DNA of 64,000 bases from Lethocerus indicus. Its lineage: Eukaryota > Arthropoda > Insecta > Hemiptera > Belostomatidae. Below, one piece after another: positions 11,501 to 22,400 of this stretch. The stretch spans positions 11,927,154 through 11,991,153 of the forward strand of contig JACDQD010000002.1 of assembly GCA_019843655.1 (NCBI GenBank), written 5' to 3'. Positions within the stretch are counted from its first letter, which is position 1. Every line of letters begins with the position of its first letter. A program made the position numbers and the translations under genes. The notes below the pieces were generated by a model. It was not told the origin of the DNA and ran no database searches. It saw only the letters and a list, made by a program, of their open reading frames with translations.

Positions 11501-13370
11501 AATAATCTAATGAAGCGCCAATCAAATAAATTAAATCCAGGCGTACTTAAAACCAAAAACACTATAATCGGTTTATCTTTATAAGAGAATATAAATTGTG
11601 TCATCATTCTGTCAGTAATATAGTCGCCCTTTGCTGTCACTGCGGGAGTGTTTTGGCTGTCAAAAGGGGGGAAGTCCAGTGACAGTGCTAGCAGGACGCT
11701 TCATCGACGAAAGTGGGCTTTAATGGCGAATACACTGAAGCCTGTATTAATATTCGAAAACGACCCGCCAAGAGGCCACCGGCCTCACCTGTCTAGCTTC
11801 CTTCCGGTCCGCCATCTTAGGGCCGAACATGGCGGAGTGGGACATAAAGTGAGACGCCTCGCTCCCGATTGAAAACTCCAGAAAAAATTGATCCTTATTT
11901 GACGCGAGGTATTTAAATCGTTTTTAAACCGATGGCTCTACCGAATATTGGATTTATTTTTCTGGATAAAGCCTTCAGGTAATTTACGTTCAGGACTGGG
12001 CCCCTCGATATCCACAATCAATTTCAAGCGGCCGAAATAATTGAACGCCGGGAATTAAGTGGCCGTATCGAGCGAGTGGCTAAACGATCGCCCTTCAGGC
12101 ACTCCATCCTTCCACCTCCTCATCCCCATCCTCCTCCTTTTCCTCTCTTCCGTAATCGTTGGCCGACCTAGGGCCGCTCGACTCAGCGCAAACATATATA
12201 ATAGTTGGGCGGCGGGGATATTTAAATTATTCATGTCTCGGAAGACCCCCCTCCCAATAGCCCTCCTCCGCTCCTCTGAACGGCTCCGCTTAACCTTTTT
12301 TGCAGTAGCCTAATGGCAACAACCTATAATTTGTTGCCGGGCTAAATAAGAATAAAGAGACCCGGCCGGCCGGATTGGCTCGAGATCTTAGTTTTATAAC
12401 GGTAATGACGGCTGCATAAAAACGAGAAAATAAAACGCCGTGTAATCGATGTCAATAATTTACTTTAACCCGGGCAATATTATTATGATGAATACCGCGG
12501 TATTACACGTCATTAAATACTGGAAGAAAGCAATCCTCCGTCAGTCGTCGACGGATAGAACACACACGAGGATAGTTTTAATGAAAATCAATGTGTTTAA
12601 TCAATTTGAGCTGTACTTTATGAAACGCCCTTTATGAAATTTTTATTATTTAGTTTCTTTTTTTTATCTGTTTAATTATTTCAGTCCGAGATTGTCTTGT
12701 ATAACTATGACACGTATTTTCATCAATCCCTGGAAAAATTGAATAGTAGTTAATGATTTAGAATATGCTTTCGGTAGAATTATATTTGAATTAACTACTA
12801 TGTGTATTGCAAATGTAATGGAGAGATGAGTATATGAGCCGTCATCAAGTTCCCAATGTTTGTACAACCAACAATCCGTAGATGTTGTATTCGGAAACGT
12901 TGAGGTCTATGACAACGTAAGTCAACTGTATCGCTTCAATACAGACATTTTCTGGAGTTCCCTGAACTAGACTTAACATTTGAAGAAATAATCTACAGAA
13001 CGGATATTACTCAACACGTATATGAAGGTGAAATTGACAATCAGTGAGAATGACATCCACAAACCGAAATTGTCTTATCCACTTGTAAGGTTATTATATT
13101 TAACCTTTTTCAGTGTCTTATATAATGCGTCAAAAGTTTCACGCGAAAATGAATTCAATTTTCATTTGTATTTCTCTCTTTCTTAATGCCTTATCTATTG
13201 TTTATTATAATTTATTTAATTCGCCGCAAATTGTCAATATCTGCCCGATTTTGTTCGGTTTCATATTGGTTCCGTGATATTTAAAATTCAGGCTACGATC
13301 ATCCATAAATTAAAGAGTTCCATTACCGGCATCATTCTGAGCGATGGTGGCCCGCGTGTACGGGGCCCGG
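8516..13370. other. Non-coding stretch with CpG-rich patches
   Basis: No gene is recognised. CpG-rich patches lie at about 8920-9320, 9880-9990, 11640-11880 and 12000-12400, in otherwise AT-rich DNA (10.1-11.6 kb is especially AT-rich). Open frames crossing the GC-rich patches on the minus strand at 8811-9333 run in overlapping frames with no recognisable domain. The 9190-9210 patch shares a TCGGCGGCCGT word with 15015-15025. Confidence 0.5.
11682..11701 (+). repeat. Dispersed ACAGTG-N4-CAGGACGCTT motif, copy A
   Basis: ACAGTG (11682-11687), four bases, then CAGGACGCTT (11692-11701). The same arrangement recurs at 14293-14312. CAGGACGCTT recurs at 51671-51680, inside a Penelope-like fold-back fragment. 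A related CAGTGACAGTGC followed by GGACGC is present at about 8351-8372, inside the Penelope-like remnant. This suggests small relics of the same element. Confidence 0.55.
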
Positions 13371-13382
13371 CCGGCTCCAGAT

Positions 13383-13418
13383 AAAGTCGATCCGATAACA
13401 ACAAAAGCCGAATTAACA
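13383..13418 (+). promoter_or_regulatory. Paired non-coding block, copy 1
   Basis: AAAGTCGATCCG (13383-13394), a 13-nt spacer, then CCGAATTAACA (13408-13418). Both boxes recur exactly, with a spacer of exactly the same length, at 14953-14988 on the same strand. The spacers differ. Two conserved boxes with fixed spacing and a free spacer look like a composite protein-binding site or two copies of a conserved non-coding element. No known factor is assigned. The CGATCC-type and TTAA-containing boxes are not diagnostic. Confidence 0.5.
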
Positions 13419-14292
13419 TTAAATATTTAAAAGTAAAGGTCAATAATAAACGAGCCGCGGTACAATTTGTAATTTTCGAACGGTCCCGAAAGTATTAATT
13501 CGTTCATTTTAAAAAGAAAATCATTGCGGGTACGGTCACGCGACCGACCCAAGGGTATAACGCAGATATGATCTGATAGCGCAGAGGGGGGGGGGTGTTT
13601 GTCACTAGCCCATGAATGGCAGAGGAAGGCAGACCTCTCTGATAACGCTCCACGACTTTCCCAACCACAATTTTCGAGGTTTTCCCGGGGCGACTAACAA
13701 TGGCGTCTTGGGGAACCGTTCCGACTTTCAGGCTGGGACACGGAGAAAAAAATATCTCCGGGATTTCACCGGGCCTCAGAAAAATGAACGGAATATTGGA
13801 GCGCTGAAAACTTTCACTAGCACGCGGCGGTTTTATTATTTTTATGCTAGTTATATTAAATTTACCCAGCGTAAACCTTTCAGGGTCGAGTCTCCACAGA
13901 AACCGACAGTTGCCTTATTTTGCAGTATATATTTTCCGGTAGTAAGTAACCTTCGGCTTCCCGCCAAAATATTACTTAATAATACTTAATACTTTATACC
14001 TCACAACCCATATTTTGGTCCCGTATTTTTGAATAGAATAATTAAGAGAAAATAAAATAGATACCGGGACAAAGGCTTTTATCCCAAGTGCACGTGCCCA
14101 AGGCCCGCATCCGGTTCGTCTTTTGGAAGATCGAAATTGATAACTTGGCCGAAGGGATGTTAATAGATTCGGGTAGTAGAAAATATAAAATCTCGTAATT
14201 TAAAACGTTTCGACGATATATCACAGCGCGTACTGTGTTCACTTGGCCGATCTTACGCATGACGGCGTAACGGCAACAGTACACTGACAGTA

Positions 14293-14312
14293 ACAGTGTC
14301 GACAGGACGCTT
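14293..14312 (+). repeat. Dispersed ACAGTG-N4-CAGGACGCTT motif, copy B
   Basis: ACAGTG (14293-14298) and CAGGACGCTT (14303-14312) are separated by TCGA. They are identical to the boxes at 11682-11701 apart from the four spacer bases. Both copies are preceded by a short CAGTGACAGT or CACTGACAGT word, which extends the similarity upstream. Confidence 0.55.
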
Positions 14313-14952
14313 GACAGGTTCCTAGCTATATTATTGACGAACTGGTATTTGCAAGGAGCAGATTTGATTTAAGACGGAATGGGCGAGTGGAGAAAATTTT
14401 CATAGTTCAAAAATTATTTGCAGAAATTTTATTTTCTGTATTGAAAGCTGAGATTTTTATTATTTGTACGGATGAACTTGCTTCTTCCGGTTCATGTTTG
14501 CCATTGCTACAGTAGCAGCCTTGAATGTAATAATAAGAACGTTGGTCGGGCTCTTTATTCAGCTAATCCGACTGGTCTTTTAATGCCCATTATCCATAAC
14601 CGTATTTCAGAAGTGGCGCTGTTTGGTTAGGGGGTCGATTTCCGAGGGTATATAACCGCTTGGTGATCCCTTTAGAGAGAGAGAGAGAGCGGGTCCGATT
14701 TTTACGGAAGAGCGGTCTGGAATTATGAGAATTACCGACGGGGAGAGAGTTCTGTTATTGAAGAGGGCTCCCACTGCTCAGGGGCAGTATAATGGTGAGG
14801 TAATGTTACAAGAGAACCCCCCGCACACCGAACACCACCCGCACCATTAGGGAAATCCCAGGCTCTGCCGGCCAGAGGAAACGGCCCTAACTAACAATCC
14901 GACCGGGCAGGTTTGGGTTACTTGTTAAATACCGGGCTGTGGTACCCCAATA

Positions 14953-14988
14953 AAAGTCGATCCGCGAAACCAGTTAACCGAATTAACA
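14953..14988 (+). promoter_or_regulatory. Paired non-coding block, copy 2
   Basis: This is the second copy of the AAAGTCGATCCG - 13 nt - CCGAATTAACA arrangement, with boxes at 14953-14964 and 14978-14988. It is 1570 bp downstream of copy 1. The sequence outside the two boxes is not obviously alike, apart from general A-richness on the 3' side. This argues against a simple recent duplication. Confidence 0.5.
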
Positions 14989-15341
14989 ATTTAGAGAAAA
15001 AATGTAATGAAATATCGGCGGCCGTCGGTTCTTATTAGAAACCAATCTTGAATTATTTTACGAATTTTGAAGTACAGTAACTCTTCTGTCTGATGTTATG
15101 ATCACGAAGCCTTAACCTGTTTGGAACAGCACATAGGCCTAAATTGAAATATGGGATTTGACACTGTCTCCACAAATTAAAAATAAGATAAATATAATTA
15201 TAGCTGTATTATTTGAAGGGCTCGCTGAGTACATCGAACAAAATCACCTCGTCTTACAGTTTACCATTGAAAAAAAAAGCATTATTTTGTAAAACTTAAT
15301 ATTACTAACTCAGACATTGCATGTCCATAATAGGGTGGTTT

Positions 15342-15359
15342 TTTTTTGGGGGGGGGGGT
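15342..15359. repeat. Homopolymer junction T9-G11
   Basis: A run of T is followed directly by a run of about 11 G. Such junctions are prone to assembly error and slippage, so the exact length should be treated with caution. Confidence 0.85.
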
Positions 15360-18300
15360 TAAGGGGTGAAATCGGTCATACGACTTCGTTGACTGCCACT
15401 TCCCAGCACTGGTAGGAAATTGAAAAGGGGATTGGCCTATTTGTGTGAAAAAGAAACCTTTAATCCGTTAAGGTAATAAAATGGATGACAGGTTCCTCAG
15501 CGATTTGAAGGATTACGGCTGAAATAACTCCTGAAATTAAAATTAGTTCTTATAGAAGTAGATAATCCACGAATTTCATGATGGCAATACTACAGAGATC
15601 GTAATATTAATCAATTCAAAATACTAATCCATGAATTTATATCATTCTTTAATGGACACATAATATGTTTAAATTAATTATAATTTTATTAACTTAATTC
15701 AATGTATGGCCATAGGAGAAAGTTGAATCGCGGAAACTTTTTATGTTCCACATTAACATGTTAGGAGGTATTATTATGCAGTTTTATTATTGATATTTAG
15801 TGTAATAAAAGATTTTCCTGAAGTAGTTGATGTTGAGTCTAATTTTCCCGTAGTATATCATTTCTTGTTAATACGAGCATAACGAGTACAGCAAAATGTT
15901 CATATAGCCGAAGTTCTCAATTCTGGGACTTGCCTACAATTAAATTATTGGCCCTTAGACCAATTTAATCTTCCGCCGCTGAGTGGCCTTCGAAGTGTTT
16001 TCTAACTGGAAGGAAAGTCGTTTCGCCGAGGGATTAAAGTATATTTTTTACCTGCAGAACTTGGAGAGCTGACCGTGAAAGCCCCCGACGGAGCCATTAT
16101 CGTGGACGGTGGTCGCATTAATCGGTCGCGACTCTCTTCGCAAATCGAAAGCCCCGGACCCGCAATTTTCGTCGTGTGTATCTCTACAACTGCATTGCCA
16201 ATCCGTTAAATTATCAATTCACGGTGGAATTACGACCATTTTACATTCCACCGAGTCGAAGCTTTTCGATTTGAAGACAACCGCTGTCGATGAGATTTTC
16301 GAAAGTGTACATTAAGTTAAAGCAGATGTGCCAAAAACTACTCCATTTTGGTATTAAGGCACATGCGAAAAATAAATTTCCCAATTGACAAAATAATGTA
16401 AGAGACTTGCAAGAATTGCATTATTTTTTCCATGTGACAAACGCTTAGTCTATGTAATTTACTTGGAGTGTTGGTTGTACGAGGTCAATCGAAATCTCTC
16501 TTTCTGTCACGTCCAGTGCTACTTCAACTTTTCAAGTAAGGCGACATTAATTTCAAATGTTCGATTATTATTATAAATACGTAAATTATTCTGTTATAAA
16601 TTATTGTATATTGTTGCAGTGTACAGTAGACTAAAGCCTAGGTTTTAATACACACGACGTTAAGAAGATATAAATTCTATATATAAGGCCTATTATTACT
16701 GTCAGCTAGATGCCGAGAAGTGAGAGTGAGAGCAAAATTAAATTTCGAAAAACTGGCGCCTTTGGTTTGAGTGGGCTTGCACGGTGCTGGCCTCGGTGGC
16801 GGCCTCTTGCATTACTTGGTCCCGCCTAGGGCACCTGTATTATCCAACCTTTTCATTATTTTCTCCCTCTATTCGTACATCGGGTTCGCATTTTGCACTT
16901 TATGCACTTCATTTCAATTCGAGAACTGGAAATTCGAAACTGAATTATCTTTTGGATAATAGGTTAAAAAGTGATTATAGTTCTGATATCAGTAGGTTAT
17001 AACAGCAGGCCTTAGGATGTGTAAGTAAAATTTAGAGAGAGCATTAGTAGCTAAGCTGTTATTATTCTTGGAATAGTTGAACAGCATTACGGATTAAAGC
17101 TGAAGTTCTCTTTATATCTCCATTCAATAATACTTTAAGCCTTAATTTAATACTTTTGATATAATTCTCTAATAGCAGTTTCTAATCTCCTTTGTTCTGG
17201 CTGTAGAAATTAAAAATGCTTTTCAGTTTCAAGGAGCCAGCCTCCTCAAATGAAAGCATGTTTCTGATTATTATTGGGTATATCCTAACATAGTTTGCAA
17301 CTTCCTATTTGAACTCCCTTGTGGACCTCACTTGCCTTACTATGGTTCTATGTGCGTACACTGTACACAGTAGTGTGTTTGTAATAATATGATCCGTCGT
17401 TAGGAAGCCACGAACGAATATACTTGGCGTACATTTTGAATACATTTAACAATTATAACATCTGATTTCAGACTGCTGTTTTGCCAATTATTCGGGGGAT
17501 TAGCTCTAGTGTTACATTTAATGCATCGTCGTTATGTGTGATCGGAAAGCGATTTGAAAATTGTTCGGGACGTCGCATAATAACTGATATTTAAAAGTTT
17601 TGGTAATTGAACGACGAGTCAAACGCGGGTGGAGGACGAGTCAAAAAGGATTCGGATGACACTATTGGGGCCCACACATTTAATCCGCAAAACACCACCG
17701 CAGTTTCACTATTTAATTTTAAAATAAATACGCCAGTCCTTTCATTAAAAAAAAATATTTAAGCTTCAATTTAAACTCGGACTTTGTTTTAGTTTTAATA
17801 TATTAGTTCTTAATTAACTCTGAATCTCAATTTTTGGCAGTTTTTTCATTCGATAATGAACAAAGTCCTTTCGCTGTCAATTGACTGGATTGAAAAAAAT
17901 ATTGAATTAGTTCCTGCCTTTAATCGGAAAGAGCTATAAATAACATAATTTGCCCCTAAAAACAGGGATCTTATAAAGTTTTACTGGGCCATTAGGATTA
18001 TAGTCTTTAATCGAATTAATACTTTTAAACAGTGTACAGGATTTCAGTAATATGGGGGTGAGTTAAATTAATGAGAAATTGACGCAATACCTATAATTGT
18101 AAGACAAATGTTTTACGTAATTTAATGATTTACTGATCACAGTATGGGAATTCAGTGTACTACTTGTTTTATTCATGTACGTATGTGATGCTCCAGGTAC
18201 AATTAACGGGAAAGGCACCGAGTTAGTAAAATTACAAATTCTAGTATTTTTTTATTCTGCATCTATTTACTGTGTAACTTGTACATTATTGCCATTATAC

Positions 18301-19281
18301 GCTGGTATAGGATGTTCTTACATTCATCAGATTTCACATTTTAAATCAGATTATTTCCATAGCTTCATCGAAAATCATATTCGTTTTACCATATGTTTTG
18401 TACGGGGAAGCCAGGAGTTCCGTGAATAGGTTTACAGGAGTTGTTAACACACACATTATTAGCATGTGGCTGATCATCTAAATTGCCATTTTCAGTTAGC
18501 ATATAACAAAGTGGAACTCGCGTTATATCTTTTTGCCATTTAAGGCCCGAAATGTACGATGCCGGTTTACGGCCGTTATTTTCCTCTCTCGGCCATTTCT
18601 CCATCTTCGCAGTGGTTGGTCGAGTGAGTGGCCCTGCTGGGTTTTTCACCGTATATACATTTTGCACTAAACCTAACCCCCATGACTTGGGGATAGTACC
18701 CTTTCTCATGCCGGTTGGTGAATTCCGCTTCGAGTCACCGCGTATTTACGAGCGCTCCTTATGACCGGGGTTTCATGATTCGACTCCGGCGTCGTTCATG
18801 ATCGTGGAATTACCATAAATACGAGTCTAATATGAATAGCTGTGCCCGTCCCATAACTGAAGGAGAGGCCGTGGATTAAACCCCGAAATGGAGATACAAC
18901 AAAATTTTGGTTAGGTTTCGTGTTAGGTCGGGAACCAGAAATAACAGACACAGTGCGCTGGTATGCAGAATAGTTATGCCGGCAATGGAATTATCACGGC
19001 AGTAATAAAGATAATTGACCTTAATTGGTTACGTTCCAATAGTTATCTGTTGTCACAGATGCAGTTCGGCTTAGTCCAATATAAACGACCCCCTTAATAT
19101 ACTCTCTGTGCTATTTGCACTAATATCGGAATAAATGACTTAACGAATGAATCGGTATCAATTTCTTCAATAATATTGAAACTGCACGATGATTGAAACT
19201 GGTAATTTTGGTTGACACTATGATGATGGGACTTTAAGATCGACTACTATAGTACTAATTCATTGCTACTCATCACATTAT

Positions 19282-19470
19282 TTAGGTTGTGGGATATTTT
19301 GGTTTATGACATGGTATCCTCAGGAACGTATTCTGAACTGTTGGTATCGTGTTGTAATTCCATTTAATCGTTTTCGTCAAAACAGGACGAAAATAATTTA
19401 GCTTTGGTCGAATGCAAGATTTATAAATCAGAGGGCAGATCTTCCGTACACCAGCATGAAGAGGAAACAC
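19282..19470 (-). pseudogene. Jockey-like LINE reverse-transcriptase C-terminal fragment
   Basis: On the minus strand the translation contains LIYKSCIRPKLNY (the usual LLYKS-IRP-L-Y segment just after the RT core), then PVLTKTIKWN, then TVQNTFLRI (the LQ-VQN-FLR motif). This order and spacing are characteristic of the C-terminal part of the reverse transcriptase of jockey-clade non-LTR retrotransposons. The segment before it is shortened and there is no recognisable catalytic YADD box, endonuclease or poly-A tail in place. It is a short dead fragment. The stop at its end is probably a mutation or junction. Confidence 0.72.
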
Positions 19471-22400
19471 TTGGTGACTTGAAGATACACTCGAATATCA
19501 ATATAGAGCTCTTGCCTCTCACATGCTCCAACGGTGGAGAAATCCCCTACCCGTTATTTAAAATAGAGGTGATCTGGATTGAGAAAAAGCAGTCCTACAT
19601 GTTGCTGAGCGCTATGACTATCGATAAATCAAAGTGGCGCTCTCCGATCTCTTCTTATTTAAGGGAATATTATTGATGCCCGATGGGCTGGGGGCAATTG
19701 TTGGTGGTGAGGTTAGTCATAGAATCATAAATCAGGGGTGGTCGCCGGCTTCGATTTACCTCACGATGCCCGCTAATTGGGCTCCGAGGTCGGCCGGATA
19801 ATCAATGAGCAAATTGCATTTCCCGACTGCATCCCGACTCCCCCTGCACAAACCCCGAGATCTTATGCATTATCGTCCCCGGTCCCGAAGGCCAACCCCC
19901 CGCGCATTTTCAATCGCCGTGTCCGTACAATCATCCCAATTCCCTCCCCCTCTCCCCACGGCGTAATTACAAATTATCCCGGGTAAAAGTTGTGGGAAAT
20001 AAGAGGATCGGCGGCTGGAATCCTATTCTAGTGATGTACGTTCGTGCATGCATGCAGAAATGACAAGATGCACTCTTACGATGTGTTGTTGACTTCTTTT
20101 TAAACGCAATAGCAATTTCACTTCGTGTCCTCTGAAACTCGTTATTATCTTTGACATATGGCCAACTTCTTTCTTCCATTCGGCCATTTTACTAACTTGC
20201 ACTTGAGGAAAACTTTATACATTTTAGATGAATGATAAGATATGTTCTTAATTATTTTCATAATTGAATAAATTCCCCCACTAAATCTGTCAATTCATTC
20301 GTATAAATATTTCACAAATTTCGCCCATATTTAAGTTTAAAAACGGGAATATTTTATGAAAATATATAAACAATCTAAAACTCCGAATTCAATAGACCAT
20401 TCCTGAACAACTGCCGCTCCTAAATTCAAATGGCGAGATGCTCTTATATAATGGGAGACTGGGTTCTAGGTAAAGAGCAATTCAACGGGAGTTCCTAAAT
20501 CACCAGCGATTCGGGTCCAGCTAAGTGTATTATTACAAATTAATTTAGAATTGCGCACTTTTATAAAGCGATCCTTAATTCATCTATCGTTAGGTATTAG
20601 CACAACTGTAGAATTACTTATACTGTCGAAACTCTCATAATAGAATTAACATATGACCGGAAAGTTCGTGGTAAAAAAATCGGAATTGTTAAATGGAAGA
20701 TTCGGCACGAAATGAAATTACGGAGAACGTCAGTCGGACGGCATTGGTCTCTGCTCACTCTCGCGGCAATTAAGTTTTAATGACGGAACCGGAGCTATCT
20801 TCTCCTTTTAATCTTCTTATGCATAATAATTTTTATTGTTTCGCCCCGTAATTCTTTTGTACCTTACTTTTTCAATGTTAAGTATCCTGGTAGGGAACCG
20901 TTTTGAATACTTCGCTCAGGAATATTATAAATGACAGGGAAAGAGGGACGTGTTAATATTTTAGGGTGAAACTCGGTCTTGCTCTTTTGTTCATCTTCTC
21001 GGGTTCACTCCGTTCGGGAATGTCATTAACGCACCGATTACAGTGCGTAATACAACCAATAAAATCTGAGTTTCTTTGACCCAATTATTGTTATTAAATG
21101 GGAAGATAATGATTTAGAAAATTGGCCACCACCACCACCACCGGGGAACGATTCCGGCAGTAATTACGGACATTATTACAGTCATCAAAATATGGACTTG
21201 GATTGACTGACGATACCAACAATGTAATGACGTTACGTTTTAATTCAAGTTTATTATATTAACCGACTAAACGCGCCGAATTAAAAGCATTACTTGTTAT
21301 TATTTACGGATCAATTTACTTACAAATTGAGCTACTTTAAACTGCATAATCCAATAAAATTAATGTTGCTTGTCAACAATGTGACTAAATATAATGAATC
21401 ATTTATATTGAAGTTACGGTCTTTGACAAGTAAAATAACGTATTTTTAATTCTTGTAATTGTGGGAAAGGTTAATTCAGCCATTTTTTCGACATATGCCT
21501 GAAGCAAGAAAAGAGTTTACGGTATTTATACAGGATTGGTAGAATTATAGTGAAGATATGTGAACAGTGTTTTAACAACTAAATGCAACAGACTGTGATC
21601 AGAGGTGAAAAATAAAGTTTAAGGAACTATATAAATATTATTTCAAATTAATATATTCGTTATATGGAATAGAACATAAAAATCTGCAGTTTCGAAAGGT
21701 CTTGGTTTCCGGGTATAATCGTAATATTGTGAATAAGGTCTGTGACGTGGATAACTCATTTTTTCCCCTTACGGACAATCAATTATAGGTGATTATTCCT
21801 TTCTAAAATTAACCTACTATTCGTAATTAGAGCGTCATACGCATAATTCGCTTATAATTGCCAAAGCGTGTAGTAATATTATTGTCCGCTGTCCTGAATA
21901 AGCCGCCGTCTAATTTCTAAATTCATAGGCGATCGCACGATTAGAGATTCAATTGAAAAGAAGTCGTATCTTGAATGTTAATAATGAAACGCTAAGGCTC
22001 CTCTCTGTGACTGAACCGCTGTTACAATAATTAGAACTTCCGGGACTATGTTCTACTCGCATCAAAATTATATTTCTACTCTCTAGTGGAAATACAAACA
22101 AAACGTATGTAACTTCGTAAAGAAATAGAGTAAATATGTAATATAAATGTAAGTATTTAATTTTTTATTAAGTGGCAAACCGAGCGCTCCCATATAATCT
22201 ACCCGGTTCATAAAAATGTGACTGGAAATGTATATTTTATAATCTACATTGTACAATTTAATAATGTACTTGACATTTTGGCATCTCAGGAAATAAAAGC
22301 ACAAAGGAATACTACTGAGCACAATGAAATCGGGGAAGTGGCAACTCAGCTCCAAAGCACTTATCCTTAAGGTTGAAAGGGCGCCGCTCTCAAAATCGTT

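Larger units (their letters stand above)
13420..19280. other. Non-coding stretch, mosaic composition
   Basis: No gene is recognised. CpG-rich patches occur at about 13520-13780, 14640-15000, 16080-16160, 16750-16850 and 18550-18920. A T9 run followed by a G11 run lies at 15342-15359. A short GA run lies at 14674-14688. Open frames such as 13612-13989 and 18386-18709 (minus) have no family signature and cross composition boundaries. Confidence 0.5.
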
